A stretch of 64,000 nucleotides of DNA from Peribacillus simplex NBRC 15720 = DSM 1321 (GCF_002243645.1 NZ_CP017704.1:2209501-2273500); one strand, 5' to 3'; counted from the first letter of the stretch, positions 1 through 10,149 are shown. Numbers and translations are program-made. Notes: generated by a model not told the origin, from the letters alone.

Positions 1-2083
1 GGTTAACTGGCGGTTCGGCCTCTATTTCAGGAACTTCCGTATGATCTGACAAATTGGCAGACACTTCTTGAGCCTTCCCGGTAATTGCCGCTAATTCAGC
101 TAAAGTAGCTTTCTGCCCCGTTTCAACGTTAGCATCATATTCTTTCATATAACCCATAATGGAATCTGAGAACATCCCGAAGTTCTCATTGACTCCTGCT
201 AAACTGGCTTTAACGAGTTTCGCTTCTTCATCTACGTTTCCGGAAACCCCATTTTTCAAGTTTTCCAATTCTTTTATATTGGCTGCAAATACCTTATCTA
301 CATTTGCTTCCGTGACTCTTTCAGCCAATTCACCATAAGATGAGAGTGAACCGTAATAGGCAAGGAGGGTAGTAGAATCCCGATTGGTGATAGAATTCTC
401 AAAGGCCTTTACCAGCACCGCTCGCCTTTCTCCCCCCACTTTTTCAAGAAGTGACTGTTCGAGAGTCTTGATTTCTGCGATGGTCTCATCGATTGTCATA
501 CTCTGGATATCCTGTAATTTTTGAATATCTTCTTGTGACTTTTTCCATTGGTCACCTAAATCCTTATAATTCGTACCGAGTTCATTATAATCAGCTTGTA
601 ATTGCGTAAACTGCGCCAGCAAATCATTATATGAATCTACCAGTGTATTAAACTCCGTTATCACTTGATTATAATTTCCCGTTCTGCCGTTTACCGTTCC
701 GCTGAGATTATTGATTTCCGCTTGAAGCTCTGCTGTAAGAATGTTGATTTGTTCAGCAGCTCCTTCACTTCCTTCTGCCGGTACCAAACTTTCAAGTGCC
801 GTGTTGATCCCGTTAATTTGATCCAGTAGCACCTGCAGTGACAGTTCATCAATCGGGTCCTTCTTTTCAGGTGCAGCAACCGATTCACCTTTTCCCGTTT
901 CCGTTTCAATATCTTCTATAGGCGTCGTTCCATCATCAATAACCTCCCCCTCGCCAGAGCTGCTTGCAAGATTTCCTCTTTGCACAAGCAAGGTGGACTG
1001 AAGGTTATCAAGACCCGCCTCTTCCGATTGTTTAAATTGCTCAATCGAGCTTTGTTGATCTTGGGTGATTTTCGTAATTTGTTCTACTTGTTTGTCTTTC
1101 ATGCTTGTTGAAAATTGTTCCAATTCATTACTGCTGGAATCGAGTTTCTGCTGCATGATTCCAACATTCTCACTAATGCCTTGATCATTAAGGCTGTATT
1201 TCGTATTCATCCCTTGTTGAATCTCTGGTATAGATTGGTTCCCCTCATTCAGCACCTTGTCATATGATTGAACACTCTCCTTGACAAGCTGCTGATTTTG
1301 GACTGAAGTCTTCTCAAAAAGGATACTTTGAGCTTTTTGATATTCCTCAAAAGATACTACATCTTGTACAAAGGAAGCCATTTGAGTCTTAGTGTTTCCT
1401 ATTTCATCCATTGTTTCATTACTCGTTTTCCCTGCATCCTTAGTCTGGGCAAAGACTCCTTCAAGCATGTCTTTATGCTGCTTGATATCGCCAGCTAGGC
1501 TTTCCGAGCTTGGAGTATAAAACTCATACATCGTGTTTTGAAAAGCGATTTCTTTAGCAAGGACATTATCGAACTTCTTACGGATGTCCTCGACTGATTG
1601 GGAAACATAGCTCCAATACTGTGTTGAAATATGCTTATTCATTTTGCTCTTTGTCTTCTCTAATTCTTTCTGTACCTTTTCCATGTTCTCTGCATTCAAA
1701 CTAGGTTGTACCTTGTATTTTATCCCCGCCTTAACAGGCTGTTCATCATCGAAGGTATAAATATTCTTTGAAAAATCGGATGGAAAATATATAACTGCAT
1801 CATACTTTTCATTTGCAAGTCCACTTTCCGCCGTACTTCTATTAACCACAAACCACTCATATTCAGAATCCTTGTCCAATGTAGTAACAAGCTCTGTACC
1901 CACGTAAATGGGATTATTGTTAAATTCAGTGCCATTATCTTCATTTACAATGGCGATTTCACGAGAAGCCGTTTCTGTCTTTTTCATTGGATTTTGGCCA
2001 ATATATGAAAAAAACAAGATTGGCAGCGCTAAGATCACCAGTATTTTACCGATTAATAACATCGGTTTTATTTTTTCAGACAC
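1..2083 (-). CDS. esaA: Type VII secretion membrane protein EsaA/YueB (C-terminus beyond window)
   Basis: Large surface-exposed subunit of the Firmicute type VII secretion system; in B. subtilis the homologue YueB is also the receptor of phage SPP1. About 694 codons are present and the frame is still open at the left edge, so the C-terminal membrane segments are missing. One hydrophobic segment lies near the N-terminus (about residues 9-27), followed by a long Gln/Glu/Lys-rich region with heptad-like patterns, as expected of the elongated extracellular domain. I chose the GTG at 2083, which follows AAGGAG by 11 bases and overlaps the essC stop by 8 bases; an ATG seven codons in is the alternative. 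It is the last gene of the secretion operon visible here. The family call rests on context plus architecture. Confidence 0.87.
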   Translation of the reverse strand, partial: MSEKIKPMLLIGKILVILALPILFFSYIGQNPMKKTETASREIAIVNEDNGTEFNNNPIYVGTELVTTLDKDSEYEWFVVNRSTAESGLANEKYDAVIYFPSDFSKNIYTFDDEQPVKAGIKYKVQPSLNAENMEKVQKELEKTKSKMNKHISTQYWSYVSQSVEDIRKKFDNVLAKEIAFQNTMYEFYTPSSESLAGDIKQHKDMLEGVFAQTKDAGKTSNETMDEIGNTKTQMASFVQDVVSFEEYQKAQSILFEKTSVQNQQLVKESVQSYDKVLNEGNQSIPEIQQGMNTKYSLNDQGISENVGIMQQKLDSSSNELEQFSTSMKDKQVEQITKITQDQQSSIEQFKQSEEAGLDNLQSTLLVQRGNLASSSGEGEVIDDGTTPIEDIETETGKGESVAAPEKKDPIDELSLQVLLDQINGINTALESLVPAEGSEGAAEQINILTAELQAEINNLSGTVNGRTGNYNQVITEFNTLVDSYNDLLAQFTQLQADYNELGTNYKDLGDQWKKSQEDIQKLQDIQSMTIDETIAEIKTLEQSLLEKVGGERRAVLVKAFENSITNRDSTTLLAYYGSLSSYGELAERVTEANVDKVFAANIKELENLKNGVSGNVDEEAKLVKASLAGVNENFGMFSDSIMGYMKEYDANVETGQKATLAELAAITGKAQEVSANLSDHTEVPEIEAEPPVN

Positions 2084-5000
2084 TCTCTTGCACTCTCCTT
2101 CTTTCTTCACTTAGTGGAATTTGGATTTTACTCTCCTGGCCATTCAGAACAAAATATCCGTAACCCGGCTGTATTTCTTCTTCTTTTCTGGAATAGGAGA
2201 GAGTATACAAGCTTTGGTCCGATTTTTTAAGAAGCAAAACAGCCTGTCTGACTTGTTTCAGTTCGGTTGTCAACGAATCATACCCCTTGGTGAAGTCGTT
2301 GGCATTTCCAGCGACAATCAGACTAAACCCGAGATGGCCGTACTGTTTCATCAAACCGCTGATCCTATCCTGAATCCTGCCGTCTATTGTTTGTTGGATC
2401 CTTGAAATGCTATCTATGACAAACATGATCGGTGGGAATTCCAGTTGCTTCATCGGTTTCATTTCCAATGCCGCTAGATAGCTTCGTTCACGTTCTTCAA
2501 ATATTTCAGTGATATGATCGAGCCATTCGGTTATCTGATCTTTTGTTTCCACATAGCTCACCTTCTCCTCCAAAGCATAAGAAGATAGACCACGATCAAC
2601 TCCGTCAAATAAACCAATTTCCCCAATTGTCTGTGTAAGCAACGATTCCAAGAGCACTTTAAGGACATTCGTTTTCCCTTTACGTGACTGTCCTACGACA
2701 AGCAGGAATGGATTGGAATTCAACTCCACGAAAACAGGTGCAACGCTTTCCTCTGAAAGCCCGATTGGAATGGAATCCTTCTTAATGGCTTGTGAGCAGT
2801 AACTCTTGAAGCTGTTGGAATCAAGACGTGTCGGTAACATCGGAATTGCCGGCGGTTTGGCCATTTCCTTATATTTAACCTTATGTTCTGCCACGGCTTG
2901 TTTCATTTCTTCCAAAACGGCTATATCATCGGCTCCATCGGCTGGTAAATAAACCTGCGTGAGATAGGTTTGGTCCTTTTTCACCAACGCCCTACCAGGC
3001 ACAGGTTCATTTTCATAAGGGGTTCTCCCCAAAACTGAATATTGTTCCGAACTGTCCATTAAGTAATGGACGACCTTCGTCTTAAGACTATTCATTAACG
3101 GCTGGCGAATCGCATTGATTCTCGTTGCCGTTAAAATCATGAATATTCCAAGTGATTGTCCATCACGTGCAAACTGAACGAATTGCGCTTCCTGGTCCTG
3201 CATCTCATCCTTCACTAAGTCAAAATTGTCGACCACAATATAAATAATCGGCAATTCATCTTCCACTAATGCATTATAAAGCTTTATATTACTTAGCTCC
3301 TTTTCTGAAAAAAGCTGCTTACGCCTTTCCATTTCCGCCTTCATGAATAACATGAATTTTTCAATTTTCCTTAACTCATCGAACCTAAAGTATTCCCCAG
3401 TATGAGGCAGCTGACGCATTGGCAGTAAAGCGCTATTCCCGAAATCGAAAATATAATAATGCAGTTCTTCAGGACTGAATTGATCTGCAAAACTAAAGAG
3501 AAGTGTCAAAACGGTAGTTGACTTGCCGTATCCGGAAGAACCAAAAACCCCAACATTCCCGTCTTCAATCCAGTTATAGACATAATTTGTCTGGCTCTGA
3601 AATTCGGGCTCATCCTTCATTCCCAGGTGGAATTGATTCCTCGTCAGGCTTCTTTCAGTGTTTCTCGATAAACGATTTGAAAGAGGCGGCAGCCATGGGC
3701 TTGCCAACTTCATAATCTCCATTTCTTCCTGTGTCGCCACAATTCGATCCGCCACAGCTTCAATTTCACTAATCTTTTCTTTCCTCTTATTAGTTATCTG
3801 TTCCGATACATTTGAGATTTGAACCAGACCGAGGTCTGTGACAAGTGCCACTTCATCCTCAGATCCAACCGTATCTTCTAAATATGGTGCACCGCTCCAC
3901 GCAGACTGGAACAATTCATAAACCTCGTTATTTCCTACCTGCAAATATCCCCGTCCGGTGACAGTGATATTTGCCGCATCGCTATTTTTAAGAATTTCCT
4001 TACTATCATTGGCATCCTGCACTTTCAAGGAAATTTTAAAACGGGCATTACTCCAAATCTGATTATCAATTACACCGCCTGGCTTTTGTGTAGCAAGAAT
4101 TAAATGAACTCCCAAGCTCCGTCCTATTCGAGCCGTACTCACTAATTCGCGAATGAAATCTGGTTCTTCGTTTTTAAGTTCCGCAAACTCATCTGATATC
4201 AAAAATAAGTGCGGTAACGGTTCATCCGCTTTGCCTTCTTTGTATAAGTCCGTGTAATCGTTGATATGATTGACTTCGTATCGATCAAACATGCGCTGGC
4301 GTTTCTTCAATTCGCTATTGATGGAGGCTAGTGCCCTGGCACTGAAGTTCTTGCTTCCCTCAATATTCGTAATGACTCCCAGCAGATGCGGAATCTGCCT
4401 GAATGGCTGTGCCATTCCCCCACCTTTATAATCAATGAGCAAAAAGGCAACTTCATGTGGATGATAATGAACAGCTAATGATAGGATGTAGGTTTGCAGT
4501 AATTCACTTTTCCCCGATCCTGTCGTTCCAGCAACCAATCCATGTGGGCCATGCGCCTTTTCATGTAAGTTCAATTCAACCCTATCCGTTTTCCCTTTCA
4601 ATCCAATGGGAACTGCCAAGGATTTGGAAGACTGATTGGTCCGCCAGTTTTGGCTGATAGGCAGCTCTTCCACTTCACGAGCTTTTAATAATTCCAGAAA
4701 TGATACCGTTTCTGGTATGGAATTGTTCATGCCTTTTTGATGATCTAGTGAACGCAGCGTTCGTGCATAACGCTCATTCCCTTCTTTTGAATATGCATCA
4801 AGTTTAAAAGGAGTATGAACGGCCTTCGTTTGCTGGATGAGAATTTCACCTTCAAGATCATTTATATACTTCACAAGCGTATGGACATTTTCAGTCAAAC
4901 TTTCTTTTGCATCCGCTGCAAAAATCGTCGAGATACCTAAATCGTCTGTTTTACCTTCTAAATATTCCAATATGACATGCTCCGCAATTAAATTACGATC

Positions 5001-6554
5001 CGTGACAATAAAAACAAAGTGGGGAGTAAATCTCAATTTCCCTTTGTTTTCATCCAAATCTCTTTCCCTCAATATCTGATAAATCGAAGTCAGTAGCTGG
5101 TCACGTGATTGATCATTATATATAAAGCCTTTTGCATAGGCATGCGGCAATTGAAAATGAGGGAGCCATTTCATCCATTCCCATTCTTGGTAATCCTTTT
5201 CCGGAAAAATGGCCACAAATCGAACATCATGATAACTATGAAAAAAGGCCAGTTGCCCAATCAGTTGTTGCAGCTCCCGTTTAACAATCGATTCCTTTCC
5301 TACCAGGCCCATCGATCCGTTTGATAAATCGATAGATAAAGGAAGATCATCCAGGTTTTTGTATACATCCACAAGTTCCTGTGACTGCTCAAGTAAATCA
5401 TCAATATCCCGATTGGACATATCGCTACTATTTACCGACACCTGATAGCTTGAGGGTATGGTCGCCGTTCCGATCTTAAAGTGCAGAGCGTCTTCACTAT
5501 CCAAAGTCCGCTCCCATATACGGTCGCTAATACTATCAGTTAGATGCTTCATCCTTTCAAAGGAAGGGTAATGATAGAACAGCACATTCTTTTGTTTTTC
5601 AGACAGCTCTTGCAGTTCTTCCCTCTTCTGCTCTAAATACCTGGTATACACACGTTGACGTTTCTCTTCTCTGAATTTTTGCTTCTTTTTGTCTTTAAAG
5701 TATTGTACCGTCGAGGTAACTAAAGTCGTTGTGAACATCACAATCGATATGATGATGAAAATGCCCCGAGGCTGAATGACCGTGATGACCCCCATGACGA
5801 TTAGCATCATTAAAGGCGGCATAAGGATTAGCCATAACCCTCTATTATTATCTTCCGATTCTTGGCTCGGAAAAGATATCGTCACTTTCTCATCCGGCAA
5901 TTCGTAGATCATCCTTGGTGTTCGACGAAATTGTGGATAGCTTTTTTTCATTTCAGAGATGGGCTTCTTCATTTTAGATAAGGAAGTTTCATAACTTTCA
6001 GCACTATGAATCATCAATAAGTCGCCTTCAATCAACCTCAGCGCCATATTCGGCCAGCAAATCAGATCACCATTTTGAATGGGAACAGCCTTCGTTACCC
6101 TTTCACCATTCAGGTAAATCCTGTTTTCCTTTGGCATGAGATGCCACTGCCCTTTATGAAGCACAATGGAAAAGCCATTGCCGGAAACTGGTCCTTCTTT
6201 ACGGAAAGTTGCACCCACCTTGGTCGATAAAGTGATTTCTTTCAAGTTGCCTATATAATAGAGGCTTTCTTCCAATTCCCCTGCCGTATAAAAAATCTCG
6301 ACCGTTTCTTCTCCTTCATGAAAGGTGAAGCCTTGGAATGACTTTACATCGCCAAGCTTCTTGTCCTCTCTAAACACCTCATATCCATCAAATCCCTCAT
6401 GTTTTTCCAGCTTGATAGGACCATGTTCAAAGGGAATGGAATAAACGGTGATCGTATCCTGTTTTGATGGCCCAATCGTAATTGGACCGTTATGATTATC
6501 CTTGATCGTATAGGATTGGTAGGTCCCCTTAGAATAAATCCATAATAAACTCAT
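2076..6554 (-). CDS. essC: Type VII secretion ATPase EssC/YukB
   Basis: Membrane-anchored FtsK/SpoIIIE-type motor that recognises and drives WXG100 substrates. At 1492 residues it has the full family length (about 1480-1495). Residues ~1-185 resemble the tandem FHA-like cytosolic domains. Two membrane segments lie at ~239-280. Three ATPase modules follow: Walker A GTTGSGKS near 676 with Walker B-like LLIDYKGGG near 705 and the LISDEF segment near 785; Walker A GSSGYGKS near 1005; and a weaker third P-loop GQSRKGKT near 1288. This degradation from D1 to D3 is typical of the family. It lies between essB and esaA, 30 bases after essB, in one transcription unit. The protein is intact. Confidence 0.95.
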   Translation of the reverse strand: MSLLWIYSKGTYQSYTIKDNHNGPITIGPSKQDTITVYSIPFEHGPIKLEKHEGFDGYEVFREDKKLGDVKSFQGFTFHEGEETVEIFYTAGELEESLYYIGNLKEITLSTKVGATFRKEGPVSGNGFSIVLHKGQWHLMPKENRIYLNGERVTKAVPIQNGDLICWPNMALRLIEGDLLMIHSAESYETSLSKMKKPISEMKKSYPQFRRTPRMIYELPDEKVTISFPSQESEDNNRGLWLILMPPLMMLIVMGVITVIQPRGIFIIISIVMFTTTLVTSTVQYFKDKKKQKFREEKRQRVYTRYLEQKREELQELSEKQKNVLFYHYPSFERMKHLTDSISDRIWERTLDSEDALHFKIGTATIPSSYQVSVNSSDMSNRDIDDLLEQSQELVDVYKNLDDLPLSIDLSNGSMGLVGKESIVKRELQQLIGQLAFFHSYHDVRFVAIFPEKDYQEWEWMKWLPHFQLPHAYAKGFIYNDQSRDQLLTSIYQILRERDLDENKGKLRFTPHFVFIVTDRNLIAEHVILEYLEGKTDDLGISTIFAADAKESLTENVHTLVKYINDLEGEILIQQTKAVHTPFKLDAYSKEGNERYARTLRSLDHQKGMNNSIPETVSFLELLKAREVEELPISQNWRTNQSSKSLAVPIGLKGKTDRVELNLHEKAHGPHGLVAGTTGSGKSELLQTYILSLAVHYHPHEVAFLLIDYKGGGMAQPFRQIPHLLGVITNIEGSKNFSARALASINSELKKRQRMFDRYEVNHINDYTDLYKEGKADEPLPHLFLISDEFAELKNEEPDFIRELVSTARIGRSLGVHLILATQKPGGVIDNQIWSNARFKISLKVQDANDSKEILKNSDAANITVTGRGYLQVGNNEVYELFQSAWSGAPYLEDTVGSEDEVALVTDLGLVQISNVSEQITNKRKEKISEIEAVADRIVATQEEMEIMKLASPWLPPLSNRLSRNTERSLTRNQFHLGMKDEPEFQSQTNYVYNWIEDGNVGVFGSSGYGKSTTVLTLLFSFADQFSPEELHYYIFDFGNSALLPMRQLPHTGEYFRFDELRKIEKFMLFMKAEMERRKQLFSEKELSNIKLYNALVEDELPIIYIVVDNFDLVKDEMQDQEAQFVQFARDGQSLGIFMILTATRINAIRQPLMNSLKTKVVHYLMDSSEQYSVLGRTPYENEPVPGRALVKKDQTYLTQVYLPADGADDIAVLEEMKQAVAEHKVKYKEMAKPPAIPMLPTRLDSNSFKSYCSQAIKKDSIPIGLSEESVAPVFVELNSNPFLLVVGQSRKGKTNVLKVLLESLLTQTIGEIGLFDGVDRGLSSYALEEKVSYVETKDQITEWLDHITEIFEERERSYLAALEMKPMKQLEFPPIMFVIDSISRIQQTIDGRIQDRISGLMKQYGHLGFSLIVAGNANDFTKGYDSLTTELKQVRQAVLLLKKSDQSLYTLSYSRKEEEIQPGYGYFVLNGQESKIQIPLSEERRRVQESV

Positions 6555-6584
6555 TAAATCTCACCTCCGCAAAAGGCCCATTGC

Positions 6585-7934
6585 TCACTCTTTGCTTTTC
6601 TCTTTTTCTTCAGATGATTTTTTTGAGGAATCCTTACTTTCTTCTTTTCCCCCAGAAGCAGGTTCGTTTTCCACTTCTTCTTTTACAGCAGGTTTTGCTT
6701 CCGCTGCGCCTTTATCCTCTATATTCGACTCTGTTGCAGCAGGGTTCTGATCTTGCTGTTCTTCCATTTGCTTTTTCAATTCCTTTAATTCCTTTTCATA
6801 TTGGGACAGCTCAGTATCGATTTCTTTAATTTGCGTTTCCTTTTCTTCCCCTGAAAGGTTATCGTCTAACTTAATCTGTTCTTTCTGATTTAACAGACCA
6901 TATGTAATCAATTCGCGATCCTCCATGATTCTCGCCAAATCGATCGCGTCCTCGTTCATGCCCCTGCCTATATAAATCCAATATAGAAGGTACTGACTAT
7001 CGGTCTGCAAAGTGATGGCATTTTCTACATTCTTCTTCGGGACACCCTCCAACGGCTCATAAGTGACATAAGATCTTGCCAGTTCATATTGAACGACATA
7101 CGGCATCTTTTTTGGATCGTAGTTTTCCAAACGGTCAATGACTTCACTATATTTTTGTTTTAAGAAGCTTTCACCGCTCTCTACATAGGCATCCTGTCTT
7201 GGGTGGGAGAAGAATAGTGTGTAAATCGTAAACCACAGCAGTGGTACTAGAACGATCACCGTTCCCCAAAGTGTATAACGGCCCGTTTTCCATTTCTTTT
7301 CAGGGATATGCACAAAAGCTTTTTCTTCCTTCTCTAAAGCATCTATCCGATCTTGAATGACCGTGGAAAGTTCATCCCAAGTCCCCGATGCCAATATACT
7401 TTGTGATTCGTTCGATAGTTTTAGTGTTTTATGGTAAAGCAGATACTCTTCGAATGTATACTGCCCATCCACAAGCGCCGAAATGGTTGCCTTCGTTTCT
7501 TTAAATAGCTCATCTTGATTATGCTCATAAGGAGGCAAACTGTCTTTTACGCCATAATGCAGGAAATATGGGGCCAAGCTTGAATCAAAAACGATATTTT
7601 CTGGACAGACGACTAGTTGCAGGCGACTCAACTCATGATTCCTGATTTTCTTCAAGATTTGATAAGACGATAACCATCGACCCAATAGATTTTTATCTTT
7701 AGCTTTGGAAAAAACAAAAAAAGAGGCTGGTGGATTAACTCTGATCTGCACCTCGTCCTCTGTCACTTCTATATTTTTCTGGAGAGCATCATCCGCTTCA
7801 TGAATAAGCTGTAATTCCAATGGGTCTTGCATCGATAGTTTTGCCCGTTGGAAAACGAACAATTGCCCATTATCATCCTTCTTCATTGCAGCTTCTGTTT
7901 TTTTCTCCAGATATGAGGATTTTTTCTCATCCAT
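6585..7934 (-). CDS. essB: Type VII secretion pseudokinase-fold protein EssB/YukC
   Basis: Single-pass membrane component of the type VII secretion machine; EssB/YukC proteins have a cytosolic pseudokinase-like domain and a surface domain. The 449 residues match the family length. Residues 1-215 are the cytosolic part, one strong transmembrane segment lies at ~221-242, and the outer part ends in a charged Glu/Lys-rich coiled tail (~370-449) of low complexity. It lies between yukD and essC in the conserved order. No P-loop or catalytic kinase motif is visible, as expected for a pseudokinase. Confidence 0.93.
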   Translation of the reverse strand: MDEKKSSYLEKKTEAAMKKDDNGQLFVFQRAKLSMQDPLELQLIHEADDALQKNIEVTEDEVQIRVNPPASFFVFSKAKDKNLLGRWLSSYQILKKIRNHELSRLQLVVCPENIVFDSSLAPYFLHYGVKDSLPPYEHNQDELFKETKATISALVDGQYTFEEYLLYHKTLKLSNESQSILASGTWDELSTVIQDRIDALEKEEKAFVHIPEKKWKTGRYTLWGTVIVLVPLLWFTIYTLFFSHPRQDAYVESGESFLKQKYSEVIDRLENYDPKKMPYVVQYELARSYVTYEPLEGVPKKNVENAITLQTDSQYLLYWIYIGRGMNEDAIDLARIMEDRELITYGLLNQKEQIKLDDNLSGEEKETQIKEIDTELSQYEKELKELKKQMEEQQDQNPAATESNIEDKGAAEAKPAVKEEVENEPASGGKEESKDSSKKSSEEKEKSKE

Positions 7935-8004
7935 TTTATGTACTCCTTTACCCCTGCTAAAGGGCTTTAGACTTTTTTACTATAAAGAGTCCACACTTAA
8001 TCCA

Positions 8005-8253
8005 TTAGAGGATCTCAAGGCGGTCCCCCGTCGTAATTCCGCTATCAAGCAGGGTTTCATAACCTGAACATACGAACTCTTTATTCTGGACCCGCACCCA
8101 ATAGCCTTCTTTAGGTGCATTGGCAATATCCTTTACCTGCCATATTATCTCCACAACCTTCTTGATGGAGCGGTAATTCGACACTTGCAAATCAAATACT
8201 TCCCCTGTATACCTGTTTAAATCGATCGTTAGTTGAATATATATGGAAGCCAC
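8005..8253 (-). CDS. esaB: Ubiquitin-like type VII secretion protein EsaB/YukD
   Basis: Small ubiquitin-fold protein of the type VII secretion operon (YukD in B. subtilis, 79 residues), thought to be regulatory. The body matches the family, from TIDLNRYTG through GITTGDRLEIL at the C-terminus. The open frame reaches an ATG at 8286, but that start lies inside a terminator hairpin and adds a non-homologous head (MKTWCFFALKEV). I report the GTG at 8253. However, the best Shine-Dalgarno (AAAGAGGTGG) covers that GTG and sits 5 bases ahead of an ATA codon at 8244, which would give exactly 79 residues beginning where the family begins. The start is therefore unsettled; the gene itself is clear. Confidence 0.85.
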   Translation of the reverse strand: MASIYIQLTIDLNRYTGEVFDLQVSNYRSIKKVVEIIWQVKDIANAPKEGYWVRVQNKEFVCSGYETLLDSGITTGDRLEIL

Positions 8254-8265
8254 CTCTTTTAAAGC

Positions 8266-8306
8266 AAAAAAGCACCACGTCTTCATAAAGAGTCGCGGTG
8301 CTTTTT
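8266..8306 (-). terminator. Intrinsic terminator/attenuator between yukE and yukD
   Basis: On the minus strand a 10-bp perfect stem (AAAAAGCACC with GGTGCTTTTT), extended by a CG pair after one mismatch, runs into a T tract just after yukE and before yukD. It would let the WXG100 gene be made in excess over the membrane machinery, with read-through supplying the rest of the operon. Confidence 0.8.
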
Positions 8307-8339
8307 CCTAGAAATTTCTTTATCTCTTTGACCTAATGA

Positions 8340-8630
8340 TTATCCGCGAATTTGACTAGCAATCTGATTATCTGTGTCTTCAAGGATTTGAGCTGATTTA
8401 TTCAATTGTTGAGAAACTTCATTCAACAAGCGAGCCATATCCATGAATGAAGGCTTTAATTCTTCGTATTGACCTACGAAAGCCTCACTGGAAGAACCTT
8501 CCCAGATACCAGTTAAATGATCTCTCATTCTATCTAAACGACCAATCATATCCGTTACTTGTTGGCTCTCATTGTCATATTGTCTAGCTACATCTTTCAG
8601 TTCCGAAGGTGTTACGCGAATTTGTGACAT
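8340..8630 (-). CDS. esxA: WXG100 family secreted effector/chaperone EsxA/YukE
   Basis: Small helical-hairpin protein exported by the type VII secretion system. It has 96 residues, the standard WXG100 length, with the turn motif W43-E44-G45 between two amphipathic helices. The start is well supported: AAAGGAGG lies 8-9 bases ahead of the ATG. As first gene of the yuk operon, followed by a terminator, it is probably the most abundant product. No LXG-type toxin or immunity gene accompanies it in this window. Confidence 0.97.
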   Translation of the reverse strand: MSQIRVTPSELKDVARQYDNESQQVTDMIGRLDRMRDHLTGIWEGSSSEAFVGQYEELKPSFMDMARLLNEVSQQLNKSAQILEDTDNQIASQIRG

Positions 8631-8640
8631 AGAAAAAATC

Positions 8641-9234
8641 CTCCTTTTATCTTATATAATACATTTTAATAGAACCATACATTTTCTGCCATATAAATAA
8701 GTGCAAAGTCGAAAAATGGTAAATTATGATTATGCAAAAAAACCTAAATATGGCATTACGAAAGTCTATGTACCTGTTTTTCCAAATCTTTAAACCCATT
8801 TTTTAATTATTTTTTTATATTTTACTTTTTTATGGTAAAAAAAGTTCCTTATACCCAATATTCCTTAACCATTATGCAATAATATGGTTTTCACCATAAT
8901 AATAGTGACTTTAGACTTTCTTTTCTAGGAAATTAATCAAACGTTTGATTAAAGTCTGAAATTAAATCGTTTCCATACTGATCGTAAAAAAGGTCCTCCG
9001 TTCATTCGGATGTCTTTTTTTTGAACAAAATATATTGTGGCCTGACTCCGCTTTTTTCGGCCTCCTACTTACTTCAAATACAGCAGAATACGACATATAG
9101 CGAGAATCAATTTATTCAACAGAAACAGGCATCTCTTCCCAAAGGTTTTTGGAAAAGTGATAGCCTTTATACCTAATACATGATTTCAATTACGTTGCCT
9201 AGTCAATGAAAGTCCTTATCAAATGATCAAGTCC
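8641..9234. other. Gene-free AT-rich gap upstream of yukE
   Basis: This gap must contain the yukE promoter, but I could not pick one convincing -35/-10 pair among the many AT-rich hexamers. The only clear structure is an imperfect bidirectional hairpin at 8986-9022 with A and T runs on its two sides, a plausible terminator for the nucleoside hydrolase read from the right. No coding potential was seen on either strand. Confidence 0.5.
8986..9022 (-). terminator. Possible terminator downstream of the nucleoside hydrolase
   Basis: A run of A, a GC-containing imperfect stem (CCG paired with CGG around TTCATT) and a run of T form a symmetric hairpin about 210 bases after the nucleoside hydrolase stop codon. 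Mismatches in mid-stem lower confidence. Confidence 0.45.
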
Positions 9235-10149
9235 TCATATAACCCGTTCCAAGAAATGTTTCACAAACCGATCACTTTCCACATTCGTACAGACGCGGAT
9301 TCTAGGTTCGCCACCCTTTTGACCGATTGTCCTGCCTGTTTCTTCACCTTCGGTCACCACCTTGACGTTCATCCATTCTGTACTCACAAAACTGGAATCA
9401 ATCGCAACCCCTACAGCCAGCGGATCGTGTAGGGCACAACCGCCTAAACCAGGATGAGAGTTTTCATATGCTTTCATATAATAATCGGTCATTTCCGCTA
9501 AAAATTTGGCGCTTTCCTTACCAGTGGCACGCCAATCATCAAGCTTCGATTTCAGTAGGTATGTTTGCAGTGTCACATCAAGCCCCACTAAGGTGATTGG
9601 CAGCCCTGAAGCAAATACCTGATCAGCTGCCTCAGGATCTGATATTATGTTCGCTTCAGCATAGGGCGTTACATTTCCTGGTACGTTTACGGCACCGCCC
9701 ATAATAACGACCTCTTTTACCAAGGACATGATCGTTGGGGCTTTTTTAATCGCCAATGCGATGTTAGTCAGTGGACCAACTGCAATAATCGTAATTTCAT
9801 GCGGTCGGCTCTTCACTTGATCGATAATGAAATCTACTGCATTTCCTTGTGAAGCTTTGATACTCGGTTCAAACTGAAGGGTATTTCCTAACCCGTCTTC
9901 CCCATGAACATGCTTGGGATATTTCTTCTTCCTTCCGCGCACCAAAGTTTGGTCAGCACCTTCAAAAACCGGAATGCGCCTATTTAATTTCTCCAAAACG
10001 GCAAGTGTATTGCGGGTCGATTCAACAACGGGCACGTTACCAAAGCAAGTGGTGAATCCGAGCACTTCCAATTCTTGAGAATTTAAAGCATACGCCATCG
10101 CCATGGCATCATCAATCCCAGTATCAACATCAAATATGATTGGCTTCAA
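9235..10149 (-). CDS. Inosine-uridine-preferring nucleoside hydrolase family enzyme
   Basis: Hydrolyses the N-glycosidic bond of nucleosides to base plus ribose, for salvage. The N-terminus carries the calcium-binding signature DVDTGIDDAMA (the family's DxDxGxDD), and the C-terminal part has HDPLA, the conserved histidine-aspartate segment; the length of 304 residues is usual. I chose TTG at 10149 because GGAAGGTG precedes it by 8 bases and translation then begins MKPIIFDVD, as in homologues. A GTG at 10173 would add eight residues without a good ribosome site. It is a single gene with no transporter beside it. The substrate cannot be told from sequence. Confidence 0.9.
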   Translation of the reverse strand: MKPIIFDVDTGIDDAMAMAYALNSQELEVLGFTTCFGNVPVVESTRNTLAVLEKLNRRIPVFEGADQTLVRGRKKKYPKHVHGEDGLGNTLQFEPSIKASQGNAVDFIIDQVKSRPHEITIIAVGPLTNIALAIKKAPTIMSLVKEVVIMGGAVNVPGNVTPYAEANIISDPEAADQVFASGLPITLVGLDVTLQTYLLKSKLDDWRATGKESAKFLAEMTDYYMKAYENSHPGLGGCALHDPLAVGVAIDSSFVSTEWMNVKVVTEGEETGRTIGQKGGEPRIRVCTNVESDRFVKHFLERVI

